This document shows, in pieces, positions 1 through 7,837 of a stretch of 64,000 nt of DNA; the stretch's first letter is position 1; every line of letters starts with the position of its first letter. The notes beneath the pieces are model-generated. The model was not told the origin of the DNA. It made no database searches and saw only the letters and a list, made by a program, of their open reading frames with translations. Both the position numbers and the translations under genes were made by a program. The stretch comes from DASXMT01 sp036521415 (lineage in GTDB: Bacteria > Actinomycetota > Acidimicrobiia > Acidimicrobiales > RAAP-2), in NCBI GenBank assembly GCA_036521415.1, contig DATDHU010000081.1:1-64000 (forward strand), read 5' to 3'.

Positions 1-723
1 GAGAAGTACGCCGACCAGGAGCCCTGGTTCGGGATCGAGCAGGAGTACACCTTCTTCCAGTACGGGCGCCCGCTCGGCTGGCCGGAAGCCGGGTTTCCTG
101 CCCCACAGGGCCCCTATTACTGCGGTGTGGGTGGCGACAAGATGCCGGGGCGCGAAATCGTCGAGCGTCACACCGCCGCCTGCATGAAGGCCGGGCTCGG
201 GATCGAGGGGACCAACGCCGAGGTCATGATGGGCCAGTGGGAGTTCCAGATCGGGGTCCTCCCGCCGCCGCTGATCGGTGACCAGCTCTGGACGGCACGC
301 TGGTTGCTCTTCCGCATCGCGGAGGACTTCGACGTGTTCGCCACCCTGGAGCCGAAGCCCGTGCTCGGGGACTGGAACGGCGCCGGCGCACACACGAACT
401 TCTCCACGAAGGCCATGCGGGAGGACGGTGGCTGGGACGCCATCATCGCCGGGTGCGAGGCCCTGGGGAAGAGGGTCGAGGAGCACGTGGAGAACTACGG
501 CGTGGGCATCGAGACCCGGCTGACCGGGGCGCACGAGACGGCCCACTTCACCAAGTTCAACTACGCCACCTCCGATCGTGGCGCGTCGATCCGCATCCCG
601 TGGCAGGTGGCCAAGACCAAGAAGGGCTACATCGAGGATCGCCGTCCCAATGCCAACATGGACCCCTACGTGGTGAGCAGGTTGATCACCGACACCGTCT
701 GCGGAGCGGCGGCAGGGAACTGA
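1..723 (+). CDS. glnII: Type II (eukaryotic-like) glutamine synthetase, 3' part
   Basis: Glutamine synthetase joins ammonia to glutamate using ATP in the cytoplasm. The reading frame is open from the first base of the window, so the N-terminus lies outside; 240 residues are present. The visible motifs are those of the GSII family: the EQEYTFF catalytic-barrel segment near the edge, GVGGDK, the GTNAEVMMGQWEFQIG stretch that builds the active site, and the GAGAHTNFST loop. The end (DTVC, then a short alanine-rich tail) is normal for the family, so the gene is cut only by the window. A type I synthetase follows 85 bp downstream and a GlnR-like regulator after that, which makes this a nitrogen-assimilation locus. 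Family assignment is secure from motifs; whether it is nitrogen-regulated is inference from context. Confidence 0.93.
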   Translation, partial: EKYADQEPWFGIEQEYTFFQYGRPLGWPEAGFPAPQGPYYCGVGGDKMPGREIVERHTAACMKAGLGIEGTNAEVMMGQWEFQIGVLPPPLIGDQLWTARWLLFRIAEDFDVFATLEPKPVLGDWNGAGAHTNFSTKAMREDGGWDAIIAGCEALGKRVEEHVENYGVGIETRLTGAHETAHFTKFNYATSDRGASIRIPWQVAKTKKGYIEDRRPNANMDPYVVSRLITDTVCGAAAGN

Positions 724-808
724 GACACCCCCGCACCTGGTCCGGTCCCCGACCGCTCGGCGTCGTCACACGAGGGGCGCACACCGGACGTCGGCGCCGA
801 GGAAGCCC

Positions 809-2185
809 ATGAGGAGCCAAGAGGAGTACGTACTGCGCACGGTGGAGGAGCGAGGCATCCGCTTCGTCCAGCTGTGGTTCACCGACGTGCTCGGCACTCC
901 CAAGACCTTCAGCATCACCCCGGCCGAGCTCGAGAACGCGCTCGAGGAGGGCATGACGTTCGACGGGTCGGCCATCGACGGGTTCAGCCGCGTCCAGGAG
1001 AGCGACGTCCTCGCCCGCCCCGACGCCAATACCTTCCAGCTCCTTCCCTGGCACAGCCACGGCCCGCTGCAGCCCCAGGGTGCGCCCCACGTGGGCGCCC
1101 CCGCCGGGGCGGTCGCCCGCGTGTTCTGCGACATCTTCGACCTGGACGGCTCGCCCTTCCAGGGCGATCCCCGTCACGTCCTCCGGCGAACCCTCGAGCG
1201 GGCCCGGCAGCTCGGGTACACGTTCTACGCCGCACCCGAGCTGGAGTTCTTCTACTTCGCCGACGCCGACCCGAGCCACACGCCACGGGCCTTGGACACG
1301 GGCTCGTACTTCGAGTTGACCGTGGCCGACCGGGCCAGCGACATCCGGCAGCGCACGGTGATCACCCTTGAGGAGATGGGCATCCCCGTAGAGCACGCCC
1401 AACACGAGGACGCCCCCAGCCAGCACGAGATCGACCTCCGCTACACCGACGCCCTCACCATGGCCGACACGGTCATGACGGTCCGACTGGTGGTGAAGGA
1501 GATGGCCCGACAGCAGGGTGTGCACGCCAGCTTCATGCCCAAGCCCCTCGCCGGGGTGCAGGGCTCGGGGATGCACACCCACCTCTCCCTGTTCCGGGGG
1601 GATGCCAACGCCTTCGTCGACCTCGGTCGCCCCCACGGGCTGTCCGAGGTGGCCGAGCAGTTCATCGCCGGACTCCTCCGCCACGCCAGCGAGATCACGG
1701 CCGTCACCAACCAGTGGGTCAACTCGTACAAGCGGCTGGTGTCGGGCTACGAGGCCCCCATTCACGTCTCGTGGGCCCGGAACAACCGATCGGCGCTGGT
1801 CCGGGTGCCGGTGGTGAAACCGGGGAAGACCGAGTCGACCCGGATCGAGTACCGGGCCCCGGACAGCGCCTGTAACCCGTACCTGGCCTTCGCCGTCATC
1901 CTGGCCGCCGGGCTCCGCGGGATCGAGGAGGGCTACGGGCTCCCCGACGAGGCGACCACCAACCTCTTCGACCTGACAGCTGACGAGCTGGCCGCCAACA
2001 ACATCGTTCACCTTCCCGCCAGCCTGACCGAAGCCCTGAGCGAGATGGAGTCGTCCGAGCTCTTGGCCACGACGCTGGGCGACCACGTCTTCGAGTGGTT
2101 CATCCGCAACAAGCGAGCCGAATGGGCCGGCTACAAAGCCCACGTCAGCCAGTTCGAACTCGATCGGTACCTACCCCTGCTCTAA
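809..2185 (+). CDS. glnA2: Type I glutamine synthetase, GlnA2-like
   Basis: ATP-dependent glutamate-ammonia ligase of the GSI class, 458 aa, close to the usual 445-470 for the short form. The N-terminal beta-grasp (RFVQLWFTDVLGTPKTFSI) leads into the GFSRVQESD segment. The catalytic barrel follows with PELEFFYF, the QHEIDLRY metal-binding stretch, GSGMHTHLS, the NSYKRL loop and IEYRAPDSACNPYLAF. The pattern and the FIRNKRAEWAGY tail resemble mycobacterial GlnA2 more than GlnA1. I do not see the adenylylation-loop tyrosine of GlnA1, so control by GlnE is doubtful. The start is chosen because GAGGAAG lies just upstream of the ATG. It probably belongs to one transcriptional unit with the upstream glnII and the downstream regulator. 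A related gamma-glutamyl ligase activity cannot be excluded from sequence alone. Confidence 0.9.
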   Translation: MRSQEEYVLRTVEERGIRFVQLWFTDVLGTPKTFSITPAELENALEEGMTFDGSAIDGFSRVQESDVLARPDANTFQLLPWHSHGPLQPQGAPHVGAPAGAVARVFCDIFDLDGSPFQGDPRHVLRRTLERARQLGYTFYAAPELEFFYFADADPSHTPRALDTGSYFELTVADRASDIRQRTVITLEEMGIPVEHAQHEDAPSQHEIDLRYTDALTMADTVMTVRLVVKEMARQQGVHASFMPKPLAGVQGSGMHTHLSLFRGDANAFVDLGRPHGLSEVAEQFIAGLLRHASEITAVTNQWVNSYKRLVSGYEAPIHVSWARNNRSALVRVPVVKPGKTESTRIEYRAPDSACNPYLAFAVILAAGLRGIEEGYGLPDEATTNLFDLTADELAANNIVHLPASLTEALSEMESSELLATTLGDHVFEWFIRNKRAEWAGYKAHVSQFELDRYLPLL

Positions 2186-2226
2186 TTGGGCCTCAGAGGG
2201 CCAGGAGAATTGGGCCCCAGAGGGCC
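2184..2226 (+). repeat. Two 19-bp near-identical direct repeats
   Basis: AATTGGGCCTCAGAGGGCC at 2184-2202 is repeated with one T-to-C change at 2208-2226 (24-bp period). Each copy can fold on itself (GGCCC/GGGCC around CAGA in the second copy). They fill the spacer between the synthetase stop codon and the ribosome binding site of the next gene, so they could be protein-binding sites, a processing/attenuation element, or a simple slippage duplication. Confidence 0.75.
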
Positions 2227-2260
2227 TCGGGACCAACCCAGGAGAAGGGAGGAACGCAAC

Positions 2261-2941
2261 GTGGAACCGCTGCTCTGCTTTCCTGACCCGCCTCCCTCGG
2301 CGGTCGTCTCGGTCCTCGACCGCGGGGGCTATCCCTGGCGGGCGGTCGGGCGCCCCGAGCTGGCCGAGTCCGACGAGCCCGAAGACGGCTGGTCCGGCGC
2401 GGTCATCAGCGCCACCGAGGACCCGACCGGGGCGGTGCTCCTGTGCCGACAGGTCCGCAAGCGTGAGGTTCCGCTGGCCCCCGTGGTCGTGGTCGTCCGG
2501 TCCTCGCAGTTGGCCGCACTGGAGCTCCGGGAGGACCTGTTCGACGACCTGTGCCTGGATCCGGTCAACCCCGAAGAGCTCACGGCACGGCTCACCCACC
2601 TCTTCTGGCGCACCGGGCGGGGGCTCCGGCCCGACCTCTTGGAGCACGGCCCTCTGGTGCTCAACCTGGAGACCTATCAGGCGGCCGTATCCGGCCGGGT
2701 GCTGGACCTCACCTACATGGAGTACGAGCTCTTGCGCTTTCTGGCCGGGCGGCCGGGCAAGGTGTTCACCCGGGAGACACTCCTCAGCCGGGTGTGGGGG
2801 TACGAGTATTACGGCGGGGCCCGCACCGTGGACGTGCACGTGCGCCGGCTCCGGGCCAAGCTGGGCGAGGAGCACGCCCACCTCATCCAGACGGTGCGCT
2901 CGGTCGGCTATCGCTTCGGCCAGACGACCTGGGCGCCCTGA
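2261..2941 (+). CDS. OmpR-type response regulator, GlnR-like orphan
   Basis: A 226-aa transcription factor with an N-terminal receiver-like domain (about residues 1-120) and a C-terminal winged-helix domain. The DNA-binding half is clear: LTYMEYELLRFL, a VFTRETLLSRVWGY recognition region, and the TVDVHVRRLRAKLG...TVRSVGYRF ending. The receiver half lacks a recognisable phospho-acceptor aspartate pocket and the usual lysine, as in GlnR, the actinobacterial nitrogen regulator that works without phosphorylation. Its position directly behind two glutamine synthetases supports that role. GTG at 2261 is chosen because AAGGGAGG lies 8 bp upstream; longer in-frame starts would overlap the repeats. 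No sensor kinase is nearby. The GlnR assignment is inference from domain decay plus context; the OmpR family is certain. Confidence 0.8.
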   Translation: MEPLLCFPDPPPSAVVSVLDRGGYPWRAVGRPELAESDEPEDGWSGAVISATEDPTGAVLLCRQVRKREVPLAPVVVVVRSSQLAALELREDLFDDLCLDPVNPEELTARLTHLFWRTGRGLRPDLLEHGPLVLNLETYQAAVSGRVLDLTYMEYELLRFLAGRPGKVFTRETLLSRVWGYEYYGGARTVDVHVRRLRAKLGEEHAHLIQTVRSVGYRFGQTTWAP

Positions 2942-3040
2942 CCGGGCCGTGGTACGGGTTCCTTGGCCGGCCGTGCCGGGCCGCCATCCTGGTGCCCTGA
3001 CCGGCCGACATGCGGCGTCCCGAGGACTGACGCGTCTTTG

Positions 3041-3418
3041 TCAGGTGCTACCGAGGTAGGCCCACAGCTCCACTTCGACCGACGCCCCCATCGGAAGCGC
3101 GGCCACGGCGACGACAGAGCGGGCCGGCCGGTGGTCGCCGAAGAACGCGGCGTACTCCTCGTTCACCGCGGGGTAGTCGGCCATGGCCGCGAGGAAGACC
3201 GTCGTCTTGGCCACCGCGGTGACATCGGCGCCCTCGCTTCGGAGCAGGCCGGCCGCATTGGCCAGTGCCTGTCGGAGCTGGGCCACCGCCCCGCCCTCGA
3301 CGAGGGTCGGCGGGCTGTCTGGCGGAACGTTGGGCGGGGCCAGGCCGAGCTGGCCGGAGCAGATCAGCCACGGACCGGCGCGCACGATGGGGCTGTAGGG
3401 ACCGATGGGAACGCTCAC
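3041..3418 (-). CDS. RidA/YjgF-family enamine/imine deaminase
   Basis: A small cytoplasmic protein of the Rid family, which hydrolyses reactive enamine/imine intermediates formed by PLP enzymes. Visible features are the IGPYSP start motif, the SGQLGL strand, the helix QLRQALANAAGLL, the KTTVFLAAMADYPAVNEEYAAFF stretch and RSVVAVAALPMGASVEVELWA, all in family order. The arginine that binds the substrate carboxylate is present in the PARSVV segment. GTG at 3418 gives 125 aa, the normal length, with GAAAGG eight bases upstream; an ATG at 3445 would add nine residues but has no ribosome binding site and falls in a repeated sequence. It converges with the upstream GlnR-like gene and lies downstream of the fused oxidoreductase on the same strand. 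Confidence 0.87.
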   Translation of the reverse strand: MSVPIGPYSPIVRAGPWLICSGQLGLAPPNVPPDSPPTLVEGGAVAQLRQALANAAGLLRSEGADVTAVAKTTVFLAAMADYPAVNEEYAAFFGDHRPARSVVAVAALPMGASVEVELWAYLGST

Positions 3419-3443
3419 GGCCTGCCTTTCTACTCGGGACGAC

Positions 3444-3485
3444 ATGGCGGTGTCAGCGCCAGGTAGATATGGCGGTGTCAGCGCC
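3444..3485 (+). repeat. 17-bp direct repeat at 25-bp period
   Basis: ATGGCGGTGTCAGCGCC occurs at 3444-3460 and again at 3469-3485. The second copy contains the stop codon of the fused oxidoreductase gene, the first sits in the spacer before the RidA gene, so it looks like a tandem duplication of that gene's 3' terminus. Confidence 0.8.
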
Positions 3486-5133
3486 GGGTGGGCCAGGTGG
3501 GCGACAGGCCGTCGGCCAACCAGCACGCCGCGGCCGCCGCCGCGAACACGGCATCAGACCCGTTCACCGGTTCGGCGCCGGCGTCTTCCTCGATGACCAC
3601 GGTGATCGGGGGAACCGACCGTGCCGGGATGATCCCGAACGAGCGGATGGTGAGGTCGTGGACCGACCCCTCGGCGTCCACCGCGATCCCCTCGCTGCGG
3701 ACCCAGCCGAGCGCCTGATGAACCGCTCCGATGCAATAGGAGCGGAGGGTGACCTCGTCGAGCACGTCGCCGGCGGTTACCCCGACGCCGACGGTCCCGT
3801 CTGACCCGTAGGTGACCACGGCCCTGCCGCCGTCGGGTGCGACCACCTCGACCGGTACGTCACGGTGGGGGCCCGGGCCCAGCGATCCCACGATGACGGA
3901 ACAGGCGGTGAGCACGGCGGCCTCGGCCCACACCGCGCCCCGTTGATCACCCGAGACCGGGGGCCCGGCCACGGCGAAGGGCTCGACCGAGAGCCCCGGC
4001 GCCACAGTGGCAACGACCTGCTCCAGCTCCTTCCACGCCTCGCCAGGCCACGGAGTGGAGACGCCGACCCGTAGGACTCCCGAGCCGTCGGCGGCCACGC
4101 CGGCTCCGACCGGCGGCCGCTTGGGTCCGAACCGGACCACGTCTTCGCGCGACCACAGGGCCCGGACCGGTCGCTGGTGCTGGGCGGCCAGCGCCCGGGC
4201 CACCCCGGGCAGGGGCGAGTGCCGTTTTCCTCCGAAGGCCCCACCGTTGGCGCACGGCGACGCCGGTTCGCCGCCGGGGACGCACCAGGAGGCGTCGGGC
4301 TCCACGTACGCCGGCTCGACCCAGGTCGTCTGGAGGGTCAGCGACCATTCGCCTTGGGGCAGGTCCACCGGATGGGAGACCTCGATGGTGGTCCGGCGGC
4401 CCTGGACCTTGTCGCGCCGGGCCCTGGCCTCCTGGGCCGAGTCGGCCACCACGAATCCTCCGGCTCCGTCCGACAGGGCCACCGCGGCGTCGCTCGGGGC
4501 CGTGTCGTCGGCGAACGACCCGGCGCCGAGGGCGACCTCGGGCCCCACCCGCTGGGTCGACCGCCCTTCGATCGACGCACGACGGGCGCCGGCCGTCACG
4601 TCCCGGCGCGGGAGGTCGGGTCCCGCTGGTCCGGCGAAGGCCAGGCGGGCCGCTTCGACCACCGTCTGCCAACCCGTGCATCGGCACAGGTGGGCCAGCA
4701 GGGCTTGGTGGACCTTGGCGTCGGGAACAGCAGTGGCCGTACCGTGGCCGGGGCCGCCCAGCGCGGCGAGCCGCATGATGATGCCGGGGGTGCAGAACCC
4801 GCACTGGCTGGCGCCGGCGGCGGTGAACGCGGCAGCCCAGGCACCGCGCACTCCGGGGGCCAGACCGTCCAGCGTGGTCACCTCGCGGCCGGCCAACCGG
4901 CGTATCGGGGTCACGCACGACACCCTGGGCGCGCCGTCGACCCACACGGTGCAACAACCGCACTGGCCCTGCGGGCTGCAGCCGTCCTTTGCCGTGCGCA
5001 GGTTCAGGCGCTCCCGCAACACGTCGAGCAGCGACTGGTCGTCCTCGGGCACCTCGACGTCGACGCCGTCGACGCGGAGCCGGATCAGCGGATCAGCTGA
5101 AAGACGAGCCGCAACCGCAGGTGCGGGAGGCAT
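3478..5133 (-). CDS. [2Fe-2S] protein fused to shortened molybdenum-hydroxylase-like domain
   Basis: A 551-aa protein that joins two parts normally on separate subunits of xanthine/CO dehydrogenase-type enzymes. Residues 18-170 form a complete small subunit. The plant-type cluster ligands are C52, C58, C60/C61 and C73, and the second cluster ligands are C111/C114 and C150/C152 (SQCGFC, HLCRC). Residues about 200-545 resemble scattered parts of the molybdopterin subunit: TTIEVSHP, a GGAFGGK motif, RPVRALWSRED with RFGPKRPP, then a jump to the C-terminal DLTIRSFGIIPARSVPPI segment. At about 350 aa this is less than half of a normal 750-aa large subunit, and no FAD subunit is nearby. The ATG at 5133 overlaps the upstream A-type carrier gene by 41 bp. 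Possible roles are a minimal oxidoreductase or a cofactor-binding scaffold; activity is unknown. Confidence 0.75.
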   Translation of the reverse strand: MPPAPAVAARLSADPLIRLRVDGVDVEVPEDDQSLLDVLRERLNLRTAKDGCSPQGQCGCCTVWVDGAPRVSCVTPIRRLAGREVTTLDGLAPGVRGAWAAAFTAAGASQCGFCTPGIIMRLAALGGPGHGTATAVPDAKVHQALLAHLCRCTGWQTVVEAARLAFAGPAGPDLPRRDVTAGARRASIEGRSTQRVGPEVALGAGSFADDTAPSDAAVALSDGAGGFVVADSAQEARARRDKVQGRRTTIEVSHPVDLPQGEWSLTLQTTWVEPAYVEPDASWCVPGGEPASPCANGGAFGGKRHSPLPGVARALAAQHQRPVRALWSREDVVRFGPKRPPVGAGVAADGSGVLRVGVSTPWPGEAWKELEQVVATVAPGLSVEPFAVAGPPVSGDQRGAVWAEAAVLTACSVIVGSLGPGPHRDVPVEVVAPDGGRAVVTYGSDGTVGVGVTAGDVLDEVTLRSYCIGAVHQALGWVRSEGIAVDAEGSVHDLTIRSFGIIPARSVPPITVVIEEDAGAEPVNGSDAVFAAAAAACWLADGLSPTWPTRR

Positions 5134-5458
5134 TCGGGTTCGTCACATGGAACCCGGCGCCTTGGAGGCCGTCGCTATAGTCGAGGGTCGAGCCCTTGAG
5201 CAGGTCGGCACTGGCCGAGTCCACGATCACCTTCACCGTGCCGAACTCCCGGACGATGTCGTCGTCGGCCACATCGGCGTCGAAGAACATCTCGTAGCTG
5301 TAGCCGGAGCAGCCACCCGGTCGCACCGCCACCCGGAGGGCGAGATCGGCGGTGTCCTCTTGGGCGAGGAGCTCGGCCACCTTGGCGGTGGCGACGTCGG
5401 TCAGGACGACCGGAGCCGGCCTCTTGCCGATGCTGACTGTCTGCATGGTGGTGCTCAC
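5093..5458 (-). CDS. A-type Fe-S cluster carrier (IscA/ErpA/HesB family)
   Basis: A 121-aa protein that receives and hands on iron-sulfur clusters. The three family cysteines are visible: GGCSGYSYEM in the middle and TCGCG at the C-terminus. The family signature FDADVADDD, VIVDSAS and LDYSDGLQGAGFHVTNPN is intact. GTG at 5458 is chosen because AAGGAGG sits 7 bp upstream, an excellent ribosome binding site. The gene overlaps the start of the [2Fe-2S] fusion protein by 41 bp, suggesting translational coupling and that this carrier helps mature that protein. The divergent neighbour is an Mrp-type Fe-S scaffold, so two cluster-assembly factors share one promoter region. Confidence 0.92.
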   Translation of the reverse strand: MSTTMQTVSIGKRPAPVVLTDVATAKVAELLAQEDTADLALRVAVRPGGCSGYSYEMFFDADVADDDIVREFGTVKVIVDSASADLLKGSTLDYSDGLQGAGFHVTNPNASRTCGCGSSFS

Positions 5459-5619
5459 CCGTGCGCCTCCTTGGAGCTGGTCGACTCGTTGTGTCGGGCG
5501 GCAGGCCACCGGCCTGGTCCGTCCTGGTGAACAACAGCGTATCTGCCCGCCACGGCGATCGGTACCAGGCGGCGGCCACCCATGGCTGATCAGCCGGGCT
5601 CCACCGGTAGAATTCCCTT

Positions 5620-6888
5620 GTGGCGCCCGTTTCGGATGTGCATCCAGCCGACGAACCCGGGGGCGACGACGTGCCCATTTCTGCCCGTCCGCCCGTCTCC
5701 GGTGGCTCGACAGGCACTCCTCCTTCCGACAGCCCCACCCCCGACTCGGTGCGAAGCGCCCTGGTCGGCGTGGTCGACCCTGAGCTGGGCGCCAGCATCG
5801 TGGACCTGGGCATGGTCCGGTCGGTCGACGTGGCCGAAGACGGTTCGGTCGAGGTCGAAGTGGCCCTGACCATCGCCGGGTGCCCGCTCCGGGCCCAGAT
5901 CCGACGAGACGTGGAGACCCGCGTCCGCTCATTGCCCGGTGTGCACTCGGTCGATGTCCGCACCGGCGCCATGGACGAGCCGGAGCGACGGGCGGTGATG
6001 GAGAAGGCGCGCTGGATCGCCCGGGAGTCCGCCCCCGCCACCGACATCCCGGACACGACCCGGGTGCTCACCATCGCCTCGGGCAAGGGCGGCGTGGGCA
6101 AGAGCTCGATCACCGTGAACCTGGCCGTGGCCCTGGCCCGCCGTGGGCTGACCGTCGGTCTGCTCGATGCCGATATCTGGGGCTTCTCTGTCCCACGTCT
6201 GCTCGGCATGCAGGGGGAGGTCGAGGCCCGCGGGAAGAAGATGGTCCCGCTGGAGCGGCAGGTCGGCGACGGGCTCCTCCGGGTCCTGTCGATGGGTTTC
6301 CTCGCCGACGAGGACAGCGCCATCATGTGGCGGGGGCTGGTGCTCAACCGCGCCGTCCAGCAGTTCTTGGAGGACGTGCACTGGGGTGACCTCGACTACC
6401 TCCTGATCGACATGCCTCCTGGCACCGGGGACATCCAGATGGGCCTGGCCCGCATGCTGCCGCGCGCCGAGATGCTCGTCGTCACCACCCCGCCCCTGGC
6501 CGCCCAGAAGGTGGCGGCCCGGACCGCCGACATGGCCCGCAAGGGCTATCTCCGGGTGGCCGGGGTCATCGAGAACATGAGCGACTTCGTCTGTGAGCAC
6601 GGGACCTCCTACGCACTGTTCGGCTCGGGAGGCGGGGCCCGGCTGGCGACCGACATCGGCGTGCCCCTGATCGGCCAGGTGCCGATCCATCCCTCGGTGT
6701 CCCTGGCCGGCGACACCGGCGACCCGGTGGCACTGAACGACGCCCAGCCCCTGGCCCAGGTCTTCGCCGACATCGCCGAGACGGTGGCCACCGTGGTGGC
6801 GCCCGTCATCGCCATGGACGGGTGCAGCGCACGGATGCTCGAGCACGTCGAGGCGGCCGTGAAGGCCGGCACCACCGCAGGGCAGTGA
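5620..6888 (+). CDS. mrp: Mrp/ApbC-family iron-sulfur carrier ATPase
   Basis: A 422-aa P-loop ATPase that carries Fe-S clusters in the cytoplasm. An N-terminal MIP18/DUF59 domain (about 40-115: VVDPELGASIVDLGMV...TIAGCPLRAQI) is followed by the deviant Walker A GKGGVGKSS, LLDADIWGFSVPRLLG, and the switch LLIDMPPGTGDIQ. The cluster-binding CxxC of the bacterial family is reduced to one cysteine (ENMSDFVCEHGTSYALFG), with His/Gly following, as in other actinobacterial members. The GTG at 5620 is the first start with the whole DUF59 domain; it lacks a strong ribosome binding site, so the exact N-terminus is uncertain. Divergently transcribed from the A-type carrier. Confidence 0.92.
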   Translation: MAPVSDVHPADEPGGDDVPISARPPVSGGSTGTPPSDSPTPDSVRSALVGVVDPELGASIVDLGMVRSVDVAEDGSVEVEVALTIAGCPLRAQIRRDVETRVRSLPGVHSVDVRTGAMDEPERRAVMEKARWIARESAPATDIPDTTRVLTIASGKGGVGKSSITVNLAVALARRGLTVGLLDADIWGFSVPRLLGMQGEVEARGKKMVPLERQVGDGLLRVLSMGFLADEDSAIMWRGLVLNRAVQQFLEDVHWGDLDYLLIDMPPGTGDIQMGLARMLPRAEMLVVTTPPLAAQKVAARTADMARKGYLRVAGVIENMSDFVCEHGTSYALFGSGGGARLATDIGVPLIGQVPIHPSVSLAGDTGDPVALNDAQPLAQVFADIAETVATVVAPVIAMDGCSARMLEHVEAAVKAGTTAGQ

Positions 6889-6912
6889 CCCAGTCACGAC
6901 GTCCCTGTGCGG

Positions 6913-6943
6913 TGCACCGGGCAGGGCCGGCCCGGGTCGTGCA
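6913..6943. terminator. Imperfect hairpin between convergent genes
   Basis: TGCAC and CCGGGC at 6913-6922 pair with GCCCGG at 6930-6935 and GTGCA at 6939-6943. The hairpin lies in the 61-bp gap between the convergent mrp and metallo-hydrolase genes, so it probably ends transcription from one or both sides. There is no T-run. Confidence 0.5.
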
Positions 6944-6949
6944 TCGGAT

Positions 6950-7837
6950 TCAGCCGGGCTGAGGGCCCGGCCACTCCCAGGTGGCCCGGGCGTCGTCCCG
7001 GTCCGAGCTTCGGGCCCGGCCATCGTCGGCCAACTTGCGGAGGTGGGCCCAGAGGGACTGGCGGGCCACCGGGTGCCGAGCCTCGTCGACGTCGGCATAG
7101 ACCACCGGGATCAACTCGTCCACGGTGGCCGACCCAGCTGCGGCCAGCGCCTTGGCCACCAGCTCCTCCCGCTCGAGTCGGTGGGCCACATAGGCGTCGA
7201 CGGCTTCAGCCGGGTCCTCGATCAGATTTCCATGGCCCGGGGCGATCACGTCGACCGGCGGCTCGAGCCGCAACAACAGGGCCAGACTGGCCAGGTAGAC
7301 GGACATGTCGCCGTCCGGGGGCGAGATCACCACCGTGGACCCGTCCATGACGTGGTCGCCCGAGAACAACATGGTCGACCCCTTGCCCGGCCCGAGGACC
7401 TCGGGGAGCTCGGCCAGGTAACAGAGGTGGTTCGACGCGTGCCCCGGGGTGTGGACGGCGCGGAGGCGGAGCCCGGGCCGGTGGAGCTCGAAGCCGTCAC
7501 CGACCGTCCGGTCGGCATCGAACCCGTCACGGGCGGCAAAGCCCAGTCGCTCGGCCCCGGTCCGTTCGGCCAGGCCGGCCGCTCCGGGAGCGTGGTCGGG
7601 GTGGGTATGGGTCACGAAGATCCAACGGATCGCCCCGGCGCCGGCCGCGGCCACCGCGTCGAGGTGGGCGGCATCGTCGGGCCCAGGATCGATGACGGCC
7701 AGCTCGTCTGTGCCGAGCAGGTAGGTATTGGTGCCGGGCCCGGTCATCATCCCCGGATTTGCCGCGGTGACGCGCACCACCCCGGGAGCCACGGCGTCGG
7801 GTCGATCGTGGACGAACCCGGCGACCTCAGCCGGCAT
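6950..7837 (-). CDS. MBL-fold metallo-hydrolase, LACTB2-like
   Basis: A 295-aa metallo-beta-lactamase-fold hydrolase. The zinc-binding HTHPDHAPG motif follows VIDPGPDD; further ligands are the histidine in HTPGHASN, the aspartate in FSGDHVM and the late histidine in APGHG. The last 90 residues form the winged-helix-like extension typical of LACTB2-type enzymes. LACTB2 relatives act on RNA or thioesters, but no substrate can be read here. The start ATG lies 11 bp inside the end of the upstream Nudix gene, so the two are translationally coupled, and the alpha/beta hydrolase further upstream on the same strand probably belongs to the same unit. Confidence 0.88.
   Translation of the reverse strand: MPAEVAGFVHDRPDAVAPGVVRVTAANPGMMTGPGTNTYLLGTDELAVIDPGPDDAAHLDAVAAAGAGAIRWIFVTHTHPDHAPGAAGLAERTGAERLGFAARDGFDADRTVGDGFELHRPGLRLRAVHTPGHASNHLCYLAELPEVLGPGKGSTMLFSGDHVMDGSTVVISPPDGDMSVYLASLALLLRLEPPVDVIAPGHGNLIEDPAEAVDAYVAHRLEREELVAKALAAAGSATVDELIPVVYADVDEARHPVARQSLWAHLRKLADDGRARSSDRDDARATWEWPGPQPG

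Noticed and set aside
686..2143. Long minus-strand open frame opposite glnA2
   Set aside because: It mirrors the synthetase codons, has low-complexity Gly/Val/Glu-rich sequence and no family motif; a high-GC antisense artefact.
4007..5530. 507-codon plus-strand open frame opposite the fused oxidoreductase
   Set aside because: Ser/Arg/Thr-rich antisense translation without motifs; the minus-strand protein has clear cluster cysteines.
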